DNA from: Bacillus pumilus | Lineage (GTDB): Bacteria; Bacillota; Bacilli; Bacillales; Bacillaceae | Direction: 5' to 3' | Assembly: GCF_009937765.1 (NCBI RefSeq) | Contig: NZ_CP047089.1 | Location: forward strand, 2,788,272-2,852,271 | Length of the DNA: 64,000 nt | Part shown: positions 17,328 to 25,287 of the stretch, piece after piece | How the letters are laid out: each line of letters opens with the position of its first letter | Numbering within the stretch: the stretch's first letter is position 1 | Position numbers and translations under genes: made by a program | Notes under the pieces: generated by a model | Told to the model about the DNA's origin: nothing | What the model saw: the letters and a program-made list of their open reading frames with translations, nothing else | Database searches by the model: none

Positions 17328-17840
17328 TTAAGGACGATGGAACGTAACAAATTTATCTTGACGGTCAAACCAGCCTCTGAACGCCCAGTTATCCCAGCCG
17401 CCATGGCCGTTGTTTTTAAAGGTACCACTTTCAAATACCCAAATACCATAAACAACATTCCCAAGATTAGCAGTTGCAAAAGTTTTCACACCGTTAAAGC
17501 GGTCTTCATAATTTTGGCTTAAGTTAAAGACCATAACATTATATCTGCCACCAGCAGCATAGAATGTGCTTTCCATCACACCTTTAACGAATCCAGGGCG
17601 GTTTGCATTTGAGTTTACTGCGTTCACAATGGCATTGGCAATCCCAAGAACATCGAAGTTGACGTTAACATTAGGACTAGCGGTCGTTCCAGCTTTTCCT
17701 TCAGCTGCTTTGTTTAATACAGTTTGCTGTAGTGTAGTAGAGACGGGTGCTGATGTTTTTTTCTCAGCAGCGTCGGCGAATACTGGTAGTGTCGAAGAAA
17801 CAGCAGTGGCAAGGGCAATAGAAAGAATGGTTTTTTTCAT
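17328..17840 (-). CDS. yvgO: YvgO-like secreted stress protein
   Basis: A 170-residue secreted protein with a signal peptide ending near PVFADAAEK. The mature part closely follows the recalled YvgO family: VNVNFDVLGIANAIVNAV, MESTFYAAGGRYNVMVFNLSQNYED and the C terminus GGWDNWAFRGWFDRQDKFVTFHRP. B. subtilis YvgO is a sigma-B controlled secreted protein, and a homologue has been described as an antifungal factor in another Bacillus. Start ATG follows AAAAAAGGAGATC. Monocistronic; a strong sigma-B box was not seen upstream. Confidence 0.88.
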   Translation of the reverse strand: MKKTILSIALATAVSSTLPVFADAAEKKTSAPVSTTLQQTVLNKAAEGKAGTTASPNVNVNFDVLGIANAIVNAVNSNANRPGFVKGVMESTFYAAGGRYNVMVFNLSQNYEDRFNGVKTFATANLGNVVYGIWVFESGTFKNNGHGGWDNWAFRGWFDRQDKFVTFHRP

Positions 17841-18273
17841 TGGTCAGATCTCCTTTTTTAAAAAAAGTTTGGGTCTTCTTTTTCGTAAAAAGTGAAACTA
17901 AGTGAAGCCGGTGATCAATGAGGTAAAATATGTTCCTGCAAGATAAAACAAATGATTGCCTAATCAGCTAATTCCATTGTTCACCTCCTTGATATGTCAT
18001 AATTATACAAATGTTTTCACGATCGAAGCTATCACCCAGAGGGTCTATTTCTAATTTAAGGAAAAAGAGACTAAAATCTTGAAGGGTGCTGTCGAATTTT
18101 AGCTGAATTCGACTAAAAATGTTCCTTCATCCAAAAGGAAAATGACCGGAAATAAGGAAGATATAACTGATAAATTCTTGTACTCTTTATGTTAGAAAGT
18201 ATTCAATATAGAGAATCATTCATGCAAAGTGAAACAATCGCATCTGCGTGTTTGCAGAAAGGAAGAAGAAACT
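17841..18273. other. 433-bp divergent intergenic region with mini-ORF leader
   Basis: Region between yvgO and yfjP. On the minus strand a very strong AAGGAGGTG ribosome site precedes ATG 17977 of a five-residue frame (MELAD, 17960-17977), about 120 bases before yvgO, with TATAAT a little further upstream (about 18001-18006). The yvgO mRNA probably therefore has a leader with a translated mini-ORF. The remaining sequence is AT-rich with nothing else I can assign. Confidence 0.4.
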
Positions 18274-19143
18274 ATGTGGAAAAAGGAACTGACCGTTGAA
18301 CCGCCATATCACTTTGATCAAGTGCTTCGTCGCTTATCAAGTGATCCATTAAAAGCAGTCGATTTAAATAAAAGAGAGATCAAAGTACCCATCAGATTAG
18401 AACAAACACCATACGTTGTCGTCGTTCAAGCCACCGGAACAAAAGAAGCGCCCACGTTTCGGGTGCAAGGAAACGGCCCTGAGGAACCTCTCATCTGTGA
18501 GGTAAAAAGGATTTTTGGCATGGAGCATCAATTAGACGCTGTGCAGGAGCATTTTTCTGAAACCAATCTAGCATCCGTTTTTGAACGACATAAGGGGACA
18601 CCGCTTATGCTAGATTTTCACTTATATCATTGTTTAATGAAATGCATCATTCATCAGCAGCTCAATCTGTCGTTTGCTTATGAACTCACGAAACGGTTTG
18701 TTCATACGTACGGCGAGCAAATAGAGGGGATTTGGTTTGATCCTTTACCAGAAACCATCGCCTCACTTGAAACTGAGGAATTGAGAAAGCTTCAATTTAG
18801 TCAACGGAAAGCGGAATATGTCATCGATGTCTCAAAGCGAATTGTGAGCGGATCTCTTTGTTTAGACGAATTACACGAATTAACTGATCTAGAGGTGGAA
18901 GAACGCCTGCTTCCGATTAGAGGGATTGGGCCTTGGACAGTTCAAAATGTGCTCATGAATGGACTTGGAAGACCAAATCTCTTTCCAATGGCAGATATCG
19001 GAATTCAAAACGCCATCAAGCGGCATTTTGACCTGCCTGAAAAGCCGACAAAAGAAGAGATGGCAGCATTAAGTAAGGATTGGACGCCTTATTTAAGCTA
19101 CGCATCTTTATATTTATGGAGAAGCATTGAAACAGATAAATGA
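18274..19143 (+). CDS. yfjP: YfjP, DNA-3-methyladenine glycosylase (AlkA family)
   Basis: Base-excision repair glycosylase of 289 residues that removes alkylated bases. The C-terminal half is an HhH-GPD domain: LLPIRGIGPWTVQNVLMNGLGRPNLFPMADIGIQ contains the helix-hairpin-helix (IRGIGPWT) and the catalytic aspartate (PMAD). The N-terminal part resembles the AlkA N-domain. The frame opens at 18229, but ATG 18274 has AAAGGAAG upstream and fits the family. Monocistronic. Confidence 0.92.
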   Translation: MWKKELTVEPPYHFDQVLRRLSSDPLKAVDLNKREIKVPIRLEQTPYVVVVQATGTKEAPTFRVQGNGPEEPLICEVKRIFGMEHQLDAVQEHFSETNLASVFERHKGTPLMLDFHLYHCLMKCIIHQQLNLSFAYELTKRFVHTYGEQIEGIWFDPLPETIASLETEELRKLQFSQRKAEYVIDVSKRIVSGSLCLDELHELTDLEVEERLLPIRGIGPWTVQNVLMNGLGRPNLFPMADIGIQNAIKRHFDLPEKPTKEEMAALSKDWTPYLSYASLYLWRSIETDK

Positions 19144-19241
19144 AAGGGATTTTCTCTCTTTGACCAAGTCATGGTATACTAATGAGATGGAATAAAATGA
19201 AGACAACCTATCAAGGGTTCAGATAGAACGGAGAGAATGAA

Positions 19242-20627
19242 GTGAAGGAAAATCAGCAAGGTGCCCTTTTGCAAAAGGGGCAGCAGTTCCCGCTTACCAT
19301 TAAACGCCTTGGCATTAATGGGGAAGGGGTCGGTTATTTTAAAAAGCAAGTGGTCTTTGTCCCAGGTGCGCTTCCAGGTGAAGAAGTGGTTGTGGAAGCA
19401 ACGAATGTCCAAGCAAAATATGCAGAAGGTACGGTTAGGAAAGTTAGAAAGCGCTCCGAGCATCGAGTAAAACCGCCATGCCCAGTTTACGAAGAGTGCG
19501 GCGGCTGTCAGCTTCAGCATTTGGCGTACGAGCAGCAGCTAAGGGAAAAACGAGATATTGTCATTCAATCAATGGAACGACATACGAAGCTATCAGTTGA
19601 AAAGCTGGATATCAGGCCAACGATTGGTATGGAAGATCCGTGGCACTACCGGAATAAAAGTCAGTTCCAAGTAGGGCGTTCTCACAGCGGTGACATCATT
19701 GCGGGGCTATACGGACTGAACTCTCATAAGCTTGTACCGATCAAGGAATGTATCGTGCAGCATCCAAAAACGAACAAAACAACGGGCGTTGTCCGCAAAA
19801 TTTTAGAGAAATTCGGTGTATCGGTCTACAATGAACGGACGAGAAAAGGCGACGTACGATCAATTGTTGTGCGTGTCGGCTTTGAAACAGGTGAAGTACA
19901 GGTCGTTCTAGTCACATCAAAACCTGAATTTCCAAAGAAAAAAGAAATCGCCGAAGCCATTCAAAAACGTCTGCCAGAAGTGACGTCCATTATGCACAAC
20001 ATCAATGGTGAAAAAACGTCGGTCATTTTTGGTCATAAGACATCTCACCTGGCTGGCAACATGGTTATCCAAGAATTTTTAGGAGATGTCTCCTTCGAAC
20101 TGAGTGCACGTGCTTTCTTCCAATTGAATCCGAAGCAAACGCTAAAGCTTTACGACGAAGCGAAAAAAGCGGCAAAACTGACTGGCAAAGAAAAAGTTGT
20201 CGATGCGTATTGCGGCGTTGGAACGATTGGGATGTGGCTTTCAGATGGTGCCAAAGAAGTAAGAGGAATGGATGTCATCAAAGAATCGATAGATGATGCC
20301 AAGAAAAATGCTAAAAAACACGGCATGAAAAACGCGACCTATGTGACAGGAACAGCGGAACATTGGCTGCCAAAATGGGTCAAAGAAGGCTTCCGTCCTG
20401 ACGTCATCGTCGTGGACCCGCCAAGAACAGGCTGCGAGCGCACCTTCTTAGACACGGTCAAACAAGTCAAACCAACACGTCTTGTCTACGTCTCTTGCAA
20501 CCCATCAACACTAGCAAAAGACCTCGAATACATGTCAAAAGACTACAAAATCGAATACATGCAGCCAGTCGATATGTTCCCGCATACTAGTCATGTGGAG
20601 ACGGTTGTATCACTTGTGAAAAAATAG
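19242..20627 (+). CDS. rlmCD: RlmCD (YfjO), 23S rRNA m5U747/m5U1939 methyltransferase
   Basis: RNA 5-methyluridine methyltransferase of the TrmA/RumA family, 461 residues, which in B. subtilis makes both m5U747 and m5U1939 in 23S rRNA. Order of parts: N-terminal TRAM domain (residues about 10-70), iron-sulfur cysteines ([17 protein letters not shown]), SAM-binding [15 protein letters not shown] and the catalytic-cysteine motif [14 protein letters not shown]. The GTG start at 19242 follows GGAGAG. Ends at a long terminator (20637-20677). Confidence 0.95.
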   Translation: MKENQQGALLQKGQQFPLTIKRLGINGEGVGYFKKQVVFVPGALPGEEVVVEATNVQAKYAEGTVRKVRKRSEHRVKPPCPVYEECGGCQLQHLAYEQQLREKRDIVIQSMERHTKLSVEKLDIRPTIGMEDPWHYRNKSQFQVGRSHSGDIIAGLYGLNSHKLVPIKECIVQHPKTNKTTGVVRKILEKFGVSVYNERTRKGDVRSIVVRVGFETGEVQVVLVTSKPEFPKKKEIAEAIQKRLPEVTSIMHNINGEKTSVIFGHKTSHLAGNMVIQEFLGDVSFELSARAFFQLNPKQTLKLYDEAKKAAKLTGKEKVVDAYCGVGTIGMWLSDGAKEVRGMDVIKESIDDAKKNAKKHGMKNATYVTGTAEHWLPKWVKEGFRPDVIVVDPPRTGCERTFLDTVKQVKPTRLVYVSCNPSTLAKDLEYMSKDYKIEYMQPVDMFPHTSHVETVVSLVKK

Positions 20628-20636
20628 ACTTTAATC

Positions 20637-20677
20637 AAGGCTTGAAAATCAATATTAGATTTTCGAGCCTTTTTTTG
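20637..20677 (+). terminator. Terminator after rlmCD
   Basis: Arms AAGGCTTGAAAATC and GATTTTCGAGCCTT with a 7-base loop and T7. Confidence 0.85.
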
Positions 20678-20722
20678 TGGACATTTCTTTCATCAAACTT
20701 TTTTCTAAATGAATAAAAACAC

Positions 20723-20756
20723 TTGCTATATTTAAATTAGTACTATATAGTTCTAA
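20723..20756 (+). promoter_or_regulatory. Promoter and TetR operator 1
   Basis: TTGCTA (20723-20728), 17-base spacer and TATAGT (20746-20751) form a sigma-A promoter. Overlapping the -10 box is the dyad TTAGTACT-N4-AGTTCTAA (20737-20756). The same dyad occurs before the next gene (21367-21386), so it is most likely the operator of the TetR protein encoded here. The predicted start site, about 20758, adjoins the ATG at 20759. Confidence 0.7.
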
Positions 20757-20758
20757 TT

Positions 20759-21343
20759 ATGAAAAAAGTAAAATTAATGAATCAAAAACGTGTGCTTGAA
20801 GTAGCTGCAACTTTATTTTTAGAAAAAGGATTTGCTTATACTAGCATGGATGAATTAGTACGTGTAAGCAAAGTGTCAAAGTCTAATGTGTATTATCACT
20901 TTTCTAACAAGGAGGAATTATTAGAAGGGGTCGTTGATTATTGGATTGACATGTATCAATCTGCCATTGATGACGTACTATCTCAGAACCAATTCTTAGT
21001 TGAAGAACGTATCCAACTATTTTTAAAGCAATTATCACAAGGGGTTCATTCGAGAGACTATAAAGGGAGCTGTCCATTTATTACTCTATATATTCAAAGT
21101 CCTACACAGGCCACACAAATAAAAGAAAAAATAGGTCTGTTCTTTACAGGATTACAAAAGAAGATTTCTCTATTACTGAAACAAGGGGTAGACAGTGGAG
21201 AATTCCGAAAGACGATTCATATTGATGAGGTGGCATCACTGTTTATTACCAATCTTGAAGGCGCATTATTTATTTCAGAAACATTGAATGATGCAACAGT
21301 CATTACGAAAACAGCCGATCATATGTTTAACTTGCTTCGATAA
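20759..21343 (+). CDS. TetR/AcrR family repressor
   Basis: A 194-residue TetR regulator. The N-terminal helix-turn-helix runs RVLEVAATLFLEKGFAYTSMDELVRVSKVSKSNVYYHFSNKEELL; the C-terminal part is the ligand-binding helical domain with GSCPFITLYIQS. The ATG at 20759 has no ribosome site and lies almost at the predicted transcription start, so translation may be leaderless; the next ATG (20777) lacks a ribosome site too. It probably represses itself and the fused reductase/hydrolase gene through the two shared operators. Confidence 0.88.
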   Translation: MKKVKLMNQKRVLEVAATLFLEKGFAYTSMDELVRVSKVSKSNVYYHFSNKEELLEGVVDYWIDMYQSAIDDVLSQNQFLVEERIQLFLKQLSQGVHSRDYKGSCPFITLYIQSPTQATQIKEKIGLFFTGLQKKISLLLKQGVDSGEFRKTIHIDEVASLFITNLEGALFISETLNDATVITKTADHMFNLLR

Positions 21344-21366
21344 TGAAGCATTTTTTTTACACTAAA

Positions 21367-21386
21367 TTAGTACTGAGTAGTACTAA
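21367..21386 (+). promoter_or_regulatory. TetR operator 2, before the SDR-hydrolase gene
   Basis: Perfect dyad TTAGTACT-GAGT-AGTACTAA, identical in spacing to operator 1 with one base difference in the right arm. It lies just upstream of the GGAG ribosome site. A TTTACA -35-like box sits 5 bases before it, but the -10 is unclear, so the gene may also be read from the tetR promoter. Confidence 0.72.
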
Positions 21387-21400
21387 AAAGGAGACTTCAT

Positions 21401-23269
21401 ATGAAAACAGTATTTTTAACTGGTGGAACAGGCTTTATTGGAAGGCAATTAGTGAAAGAATTAGTCAAAGAGGATGTGAATATTCTTCTTTTAGTGAGGT
21501 CAAAAAGGAAAGCAACACGCACTTTTCAAGAAAGAGGCATCTTAAAAGAGGTAGTGATGCACTTTGTTGAAGGTGATTTGACGAAAGTCGACTTGGGTCT
21601 AAGTGCTGAAGATAAGGAGAGGGTACTGAAAACGGATGTGATCATTCACGCAGGAGGACCCATGGATATTCAAGCAACAAGTAAAGAGGCAGCTTCCGTC
21701 TTTTTAAATGGCGCTAAACATATAAGTGACTTAGCGAAACGTATTCATCAATTGAAGGGCTTGCAGCAATTTATTCATGTTGTCGGCTATATGAGTCCCT
21801 TTGATGATCAAAATAGCAAGGTTGAAATTGATGTGTTTCAAGAAGGAAACAGCTATTTGAAAATAAAAAATGCATATGAGAGAACAAAATTTTTAGCAGA
21901 TCTGTATATTCGTCAACAGGCATCAGCAGTAGGTTATCCGCTTTCTGTCATTAATCCGCCAACTGTCGTCGGTAGTAGTCAAACGGGGAGTACAGAGCAA
22001 ATAGCAGGAGTAGGTTTGCTTGTGAAAAGTATGCGAAGAGGGCTCATGCCGGTGATTCCTGGAGGTAACGATTATAGGTTGCCACTTATTTCAAACGATG
22101 AGTTTGCGAAGTTTATTGTGCAGGTTTTCAAATTGGAGCAACCGGCTATTCAAACATATACGCTGGTTGAAGACAAGCAGCGCGATCAGAATATTGGCGA
22201 ATTATTGAGTGTGATGTCAGAAAGTATGAATATGAGGGCACCAAAAATGTTTGTCCCAATGCCACTGATGAAAGCTATAATGAATAGTGGCGTAAGTAAA
22301 ATCACAAACATTCCTTCGGATGGACTGAACTTTATGACAAAACGAACGTTTTCAAATGGTTCAGCGAAAAAAATAATGGGACAAGATTGGTTTCAGAAGA
22401 CGAGTGTCATGAAATTTTTCCCTGCTGTAGTAGCTGATCTGGATTATCGAATGATGAATCCAAACGGTAAGGATGATCATTTATTTAAACGAACACTATG
22501 TGATAACTCGACTCTTTATCAATTACAAGGAGAAGGTAAACCGTTTATTTTACTACATGGTTTATTGAGCGATGGAGAGGATTTATTCCCTTTAGCACAA
22601 GAGCTTCATGAAAAAACGGGACAACCTGTATGGATCTTGGATCTTCCGGGTTTGGGACGTTCTCCTTTTAAACGAGAGAAACATCTTCTAGATATGTATT
22701 TGAATGTAGTGCAAAAGTTATTGGAGAAAGCGGCAAATGGTGCACATCTAATCGGTCATTCATTCGGTGCGTATATTCTTATGGAAGCATTGGTAAAAGG
22801 GTACATTAATAAGAAATATTCAATCACTTTACTTCAGCCGCCTGTTGAGAAGAGACATGCTGCATCACGAAATGTTCCTCAATTTATGAACAAATGGACA
22901 TTGAAATGGGCTTCGACTAATATGATAGGGCGTTATGTATTAAGGAATGGTTTGTTTGAAAATACGGAGAGCATCCCTGCACATTATATTGAAAAAGTCA
23001 GAAATAGTTTGACGTCTCCTAGAATATTAAATACGACGGTTCAGCTTAACAGCTTACTACAGAAAATCAATCAAGATCATTTCAATAAGGTCACAAAGGA
23101 TCATCTTCATATCATTTGGGGGAAGGATGACAAAGGCTATTCAGCCCCATCACATCTTGGTCAGGTTGATTATGTTCCATATGGTCATCATTTCCCTCTT
23201 AGCCATCCGAGTGAAACAGCCGCATTGGTCATAAAGCAGATGAAAGTATGGGGAACAAAAAAAGTTTGA
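21401..23269 (+). CDS. Fusion of an extended SDR reductase and an alpha/beta hydrolase
   Basis: A 622-residue two-domain cytoplasmic protein. Residues 1-360 form an extended short-chain dehydrogenase: TGGTGFIGRQL (NAD(P)-binding GxxGxxG) at the N terminus and catalytic YERTK (YxxxK) near 165. From about 375 an alpha/beta hydrolase follows: FILLHGLLSDGED (oxyanion HG), LIGHSFGAYI (GxSxG nucleophile), IIWGKDD (acid) and YGHHFPLSHP (His). Both catalytic sets look intact. An acyl or ester substrate for coupled reduction and hydrolysis is inference. Operon partner of the TetR gene, 57 bases apart, with the matching operator. I do not recognise a named homologue in B. subtilis. Confidence 0.82.
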   Translation: MKTVFLTGGTGFIGRQLVKELVKEDVNILLLVRSKRKATRTFQERGILKEVVMHFVEGDLTKVDLGLSAEDKERVLKTDVIIHAGGPMDIQATSKEAASVFLNGAKHISDLAKRIHQLKGLQQFIHVVGYMSPFDDQNSKVEIDVFQEGNSYLKIKNAYERTKFLADLYIRQQASAVGYPLSVINPPTVVGSSQTGSTEQIAGVGLLVKSMRRGLMPVIPGGNDYRLPLISNDEFAKFIVQVFKLEQPAIQTYTLVEDKQRDQNIGELLSVMSESMNMRAPKMFVPMPLMKAIMNSGVSKITNIPSDGLNFMTKRTFSNGSAKKIMGQDWFQKTSVMKFFPAVVADLDYRMMNPNGKDDHLFKRTLCDNSTLYQLQGEGKPFILLHGLLSDGEDLFPLAQELHEKTGQPVWILDLPGLGRSPFKREKHLLDMYLNVVQKLLEKAANGAHLIGHSFGAYILMEALVKGYINKKYSITLLQPPVEKRHAASRNVPQFMNKWTLKWASTNMIGRYVLRNGLFENTESIPAHYIEKVRNSLTSPRILNTTVQLNSLLQKINQDHFNKVTKDHLHIIWGKDDKGYSAPSHLGQVDYVPYGHHFPLSHPSETAALVIKQMKVWGTKKV

Positions 23270-23366
23270 GGTAGACCAGCGTGGCTAAATCATTTCACTA
23301 GTAAAATATTTGATGAAATCGCGAGAAACAAAGTGAACCATATCAATGGAATAGAGGAGAATGAGA

Positions 23367-23792
23367 ATGAGCCAATTCGATATTCTAACAAAATACATAC
23401 CCGTGCTTCAGGAAGATCCTATTGGAAAATGGGTCATCGATCGAGAAAATAATGGTACAGCTGAACATCCGATTCAGATGCCCTTTGTGAATTATTCCGA
23501 AACGGTTCGTCACTTGATTGCAGATATTTACACCTTTGCAGAACAACACGAAGAGATGGAGCTTATCCGCTACAGAGAAATCCTGAAAGAAAATGGGATT
23601 GAATCGGGAATGAACGTTATGGAGAATGTGGACATTTCAAACTTAAATGCGCAGTGTGTGCTTGCTCTGATGATGGAGGTTGTGAGAGCCGAACGATTTA
23701 GCGAGGGTGCCATCCTCAATTTTCTTAAAAGCGGAGCTATTGTCAAGTGCCTAGAAAGATTGGATTGTTTGGATTCAACAAATGAAAAGTAA
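23367..23792 (+). CDS. DUF6508-type protein
   Basis: A 141-residue protein. Features WVIDRENNGTAEHPIQMPFVNYSETV and VVRAERFSEGAILNFLKSGAIVKCLERL agree with the DUF6508 family, function unknown; the second half looks like a helical substrate-independent domain also seen beside toxin or immunity genes. ATG 23367 is preferred over 23361 because GAGGAG lies 7 bases upstream. The next gene overlaps its end by 11 bases, so the two are translated together. Confidence 0.65.
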   Translation: MSQFDILTKYIPVLQEDPIGKWVIDRENNGTAEHPIQMPFVNYSETVRHLIADIYTFAEQHEEMELIRYREILKENGIESGMNVMENVDISNLNAQCVLALMMEVVRAERFSEGAILNFLKSGAIVKCLERLDCLDSTNEK

Positions 23793-24294
23793 AACAGATG
23801 CAGCCTATACTTTTCATCCTATGAAAATAGAAGAAATTGAGCATATTTTATTAAATGATCTTGATGCAATAAAAATGGAAAAAGATGATGAACGTATAAC
23901 ATTCATTTTACAAGATTCCTATTGTCCTGATAAACATCATATTCACAGGGTGTATGTCATTTATAAGAAGTCTATACTCAATTTACTTGAAGGTAGGATT
24001 CGCTCTATTCATAGTCATGAATTCATCAGTGCTAAGAAAAAAGATCGAACGATTTCTAAAGAAGATATAGAATATGTATTAGAGATGGCTACAGTTGTAG
24101 TTCTTGCAAGTGAAAATAATGGAATATTGACGAATTATTTTTATAGTGGGGTCGGAGAAAGGTTAGATAGTATTTTTAATCTATGCTTAGGTTATTCTTC
24201 GGATTTACAGAAAAAAGAGAACAAAGTAAGTTTGCAACGGTTTATGAATGATATAAAGATTGTGGAAGAGATGGGCTTATTAGAAAAATTTTAG
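23782..24294 (+). CDS. Uncharacterised 170-aa protein
   Basis: Overlaps the preceding DUF6508-type gene by 11 bases, indicating one operon. The product is soluble, rich in Lys, Ile and Glu, and more AT-rich than its neighbours. No catalytic motif or family recognised. A segment HHIHRVYVIYKKSILNLLEG suggests an alpha/beta fold. Ends at a terminator (24305-24338). A toxin-immunity type pairing with the upstream gene is only a guess. Confidence 0.6.
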   Translation: MKSKTDAAYTFHPMKIEEIEHILLNDLDAIKMEKDDERITFILQDSYCPDKHHIHRVYVIYKKSILNLLEGRIRSIHSHEFISAKKKDRTISKEDIEYVLEMATVVVLASENNGILTNYFYSGVGERLDSIFNLCLGYSSDLQKKENKVSLQRFMNDIKIVEEMGLLEKF

Positions 24295-24304
24295 AATAAT
24301 GAGC

Positions 24305-24338
24305 AAAACCTAGATGTTAGAGAAATCTAGGTTTTTTT
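24305..24338 (+). terminator. Terminator after the DUF6508 operon
   Basis: Stem AAAACCTAGAT/ATCTAGGTTTT with T7. Confidence 0.82.
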
Positions 24339-24368
24339 GCGCTTTTGAAAAATTTATTCAACTTCATG

Positions 24369-24400
24369 TTGACCTTCCCCTTAACTGAAAGGTTTATACT
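24369..24400 (+). promoter_or_regulatory. MerR-type promoter with long spacer
   Basis: TTGACC (24369-24374) and TATACT (24395-24400) are 20 bases apart (19 if TTATAC is taken), longer than the usual 17. The spacer holds the dyad ACCTT...AAGGT. This geometry is characteristic of promoters activated by MerR-family drug sensors such as BmrR and BltR, so the gene downstream very likely controls itself and the pump. Confidence 0.72.
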
Positions 24401-24433
24401 TTGATCAGATCAACAAAACGGAGGAGATGCAGG

Positions 24434-25261
24434 GTGTTCAAGATTGGCGATTTTTCAATGTTAAGTAAAGTGCCTGTTAAAACCTTAAGATATTATGACC
24501 AAATTGATTTACTAAAACCTAAGCAGATTGATCAAGATTCAGGATACCGTTATTACTCTGCTGAACAGCTGCTTGAGGTTAACCGAATTTTTCTGTACAA
24601 GGAATTGGGTTTTACGTTGAAGCAAATGGCGCAGCTTCTTCGTGAAGATATCTCAGTAGAGCAGATTCAGGGCATGTTTCTGCTGAAAGAAAGTGAAATT
24701 CAGCAATTGATCGAGAAAGAACAACAGAAATTGGCGCGTATTAAGGAACGGATGCACCTCATCAAAAGAGAGGGATGTGTTGAAAAAGAACAGGAGGTCA
24801 TCATCAAATCCGTTGAAAGCAAACGTATCCTGTCTTTCCAATCTAACGGAACGGTTGATGAGATTCCCTCATTCTTTCAAACGTTTCATCATTTATTACT
24901 TAAACATCAACAAGAATCGATTTCGGGACCACAAGTAGTGCTATGGAGGGAATCATTCGAAAAGGAAAGTGAGTTTGAATTTGAGGTCGGGTATTCCATC
25001 AAAGCGTTAAAAGGCAATCTTCCTCAAGGAATCACGATACGAACGTTACCTGCTGAAGAAACCATGGCGACACTATTATTTCATTCACATTCTCCATCCG
25101 CACAAACAGCTTGTATTGACCTAGCGACATGGATCGAAAATAACGGATACCGCATGAAAGAAGATCAGCCGGGCCGAGAGATTTATTATCCATTGTCTGA
25201 AACTGAAGAAGGCAGACTCATTGAAATTCAAATTCCGATTATAGAGAAAATCAAATCGTAA
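24434..25261 (+). CDS. MerR-family multidrug-sensing activator (BmrR/BltR type)
   Basis: A 275-residue regulator. Residues 1-70 are a MerR winged-helix domain (FKIGDFSMLSKVPVKTLRYYDQIDLLKPKQIDQDSGYRYYS). A coiled-coil linker is followed by a GyrI/BmrR-like C-terminal ligand-binding domain (VGYSIKALKGNLPQGITIRTLPAEETMATLLF). The GTG at 24434, 7 bases after GGAGGAG, fits the family start. It is followed 26 bases later by an MFS pump gene, the standard sensor-pump pairing. Confidence 0.9.
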   Translation: MFKIGDFSMLSKVPVKTLRYYDQIDLLKPKQIDQDSGYRYYSAEQLLEVNRIFLYKELGFTLKQMAQLLREDISVEQIQGMFLLKESEIQQLIEKEQQKLARIKERMHLIKREGCVEKEQEVIIKSVESKRILSFQSNGTVDEIPSFFQTFHHLLLKHQQESISGPQVVLWRESFEKESEFEFEVGYSIKALKGNLPQGITIRTLPAEETMATLLFHSHSPSAQTACIDLATWIENNGYRMKEDQPGREIYYPLSETEEGRLIEIQIPIIEKIKS

Positions 25262-25287
25262 TCATTGCACAAAGGAGAAACGTCACA

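Noticed and set aside
21401-23269. Olefin biosynthesis (OleD-OleB) assignment for the fusion protein
   Set aside because: Domain types fit, but no OleA thiolase or OleC ligase gene is present anywhere in the window.
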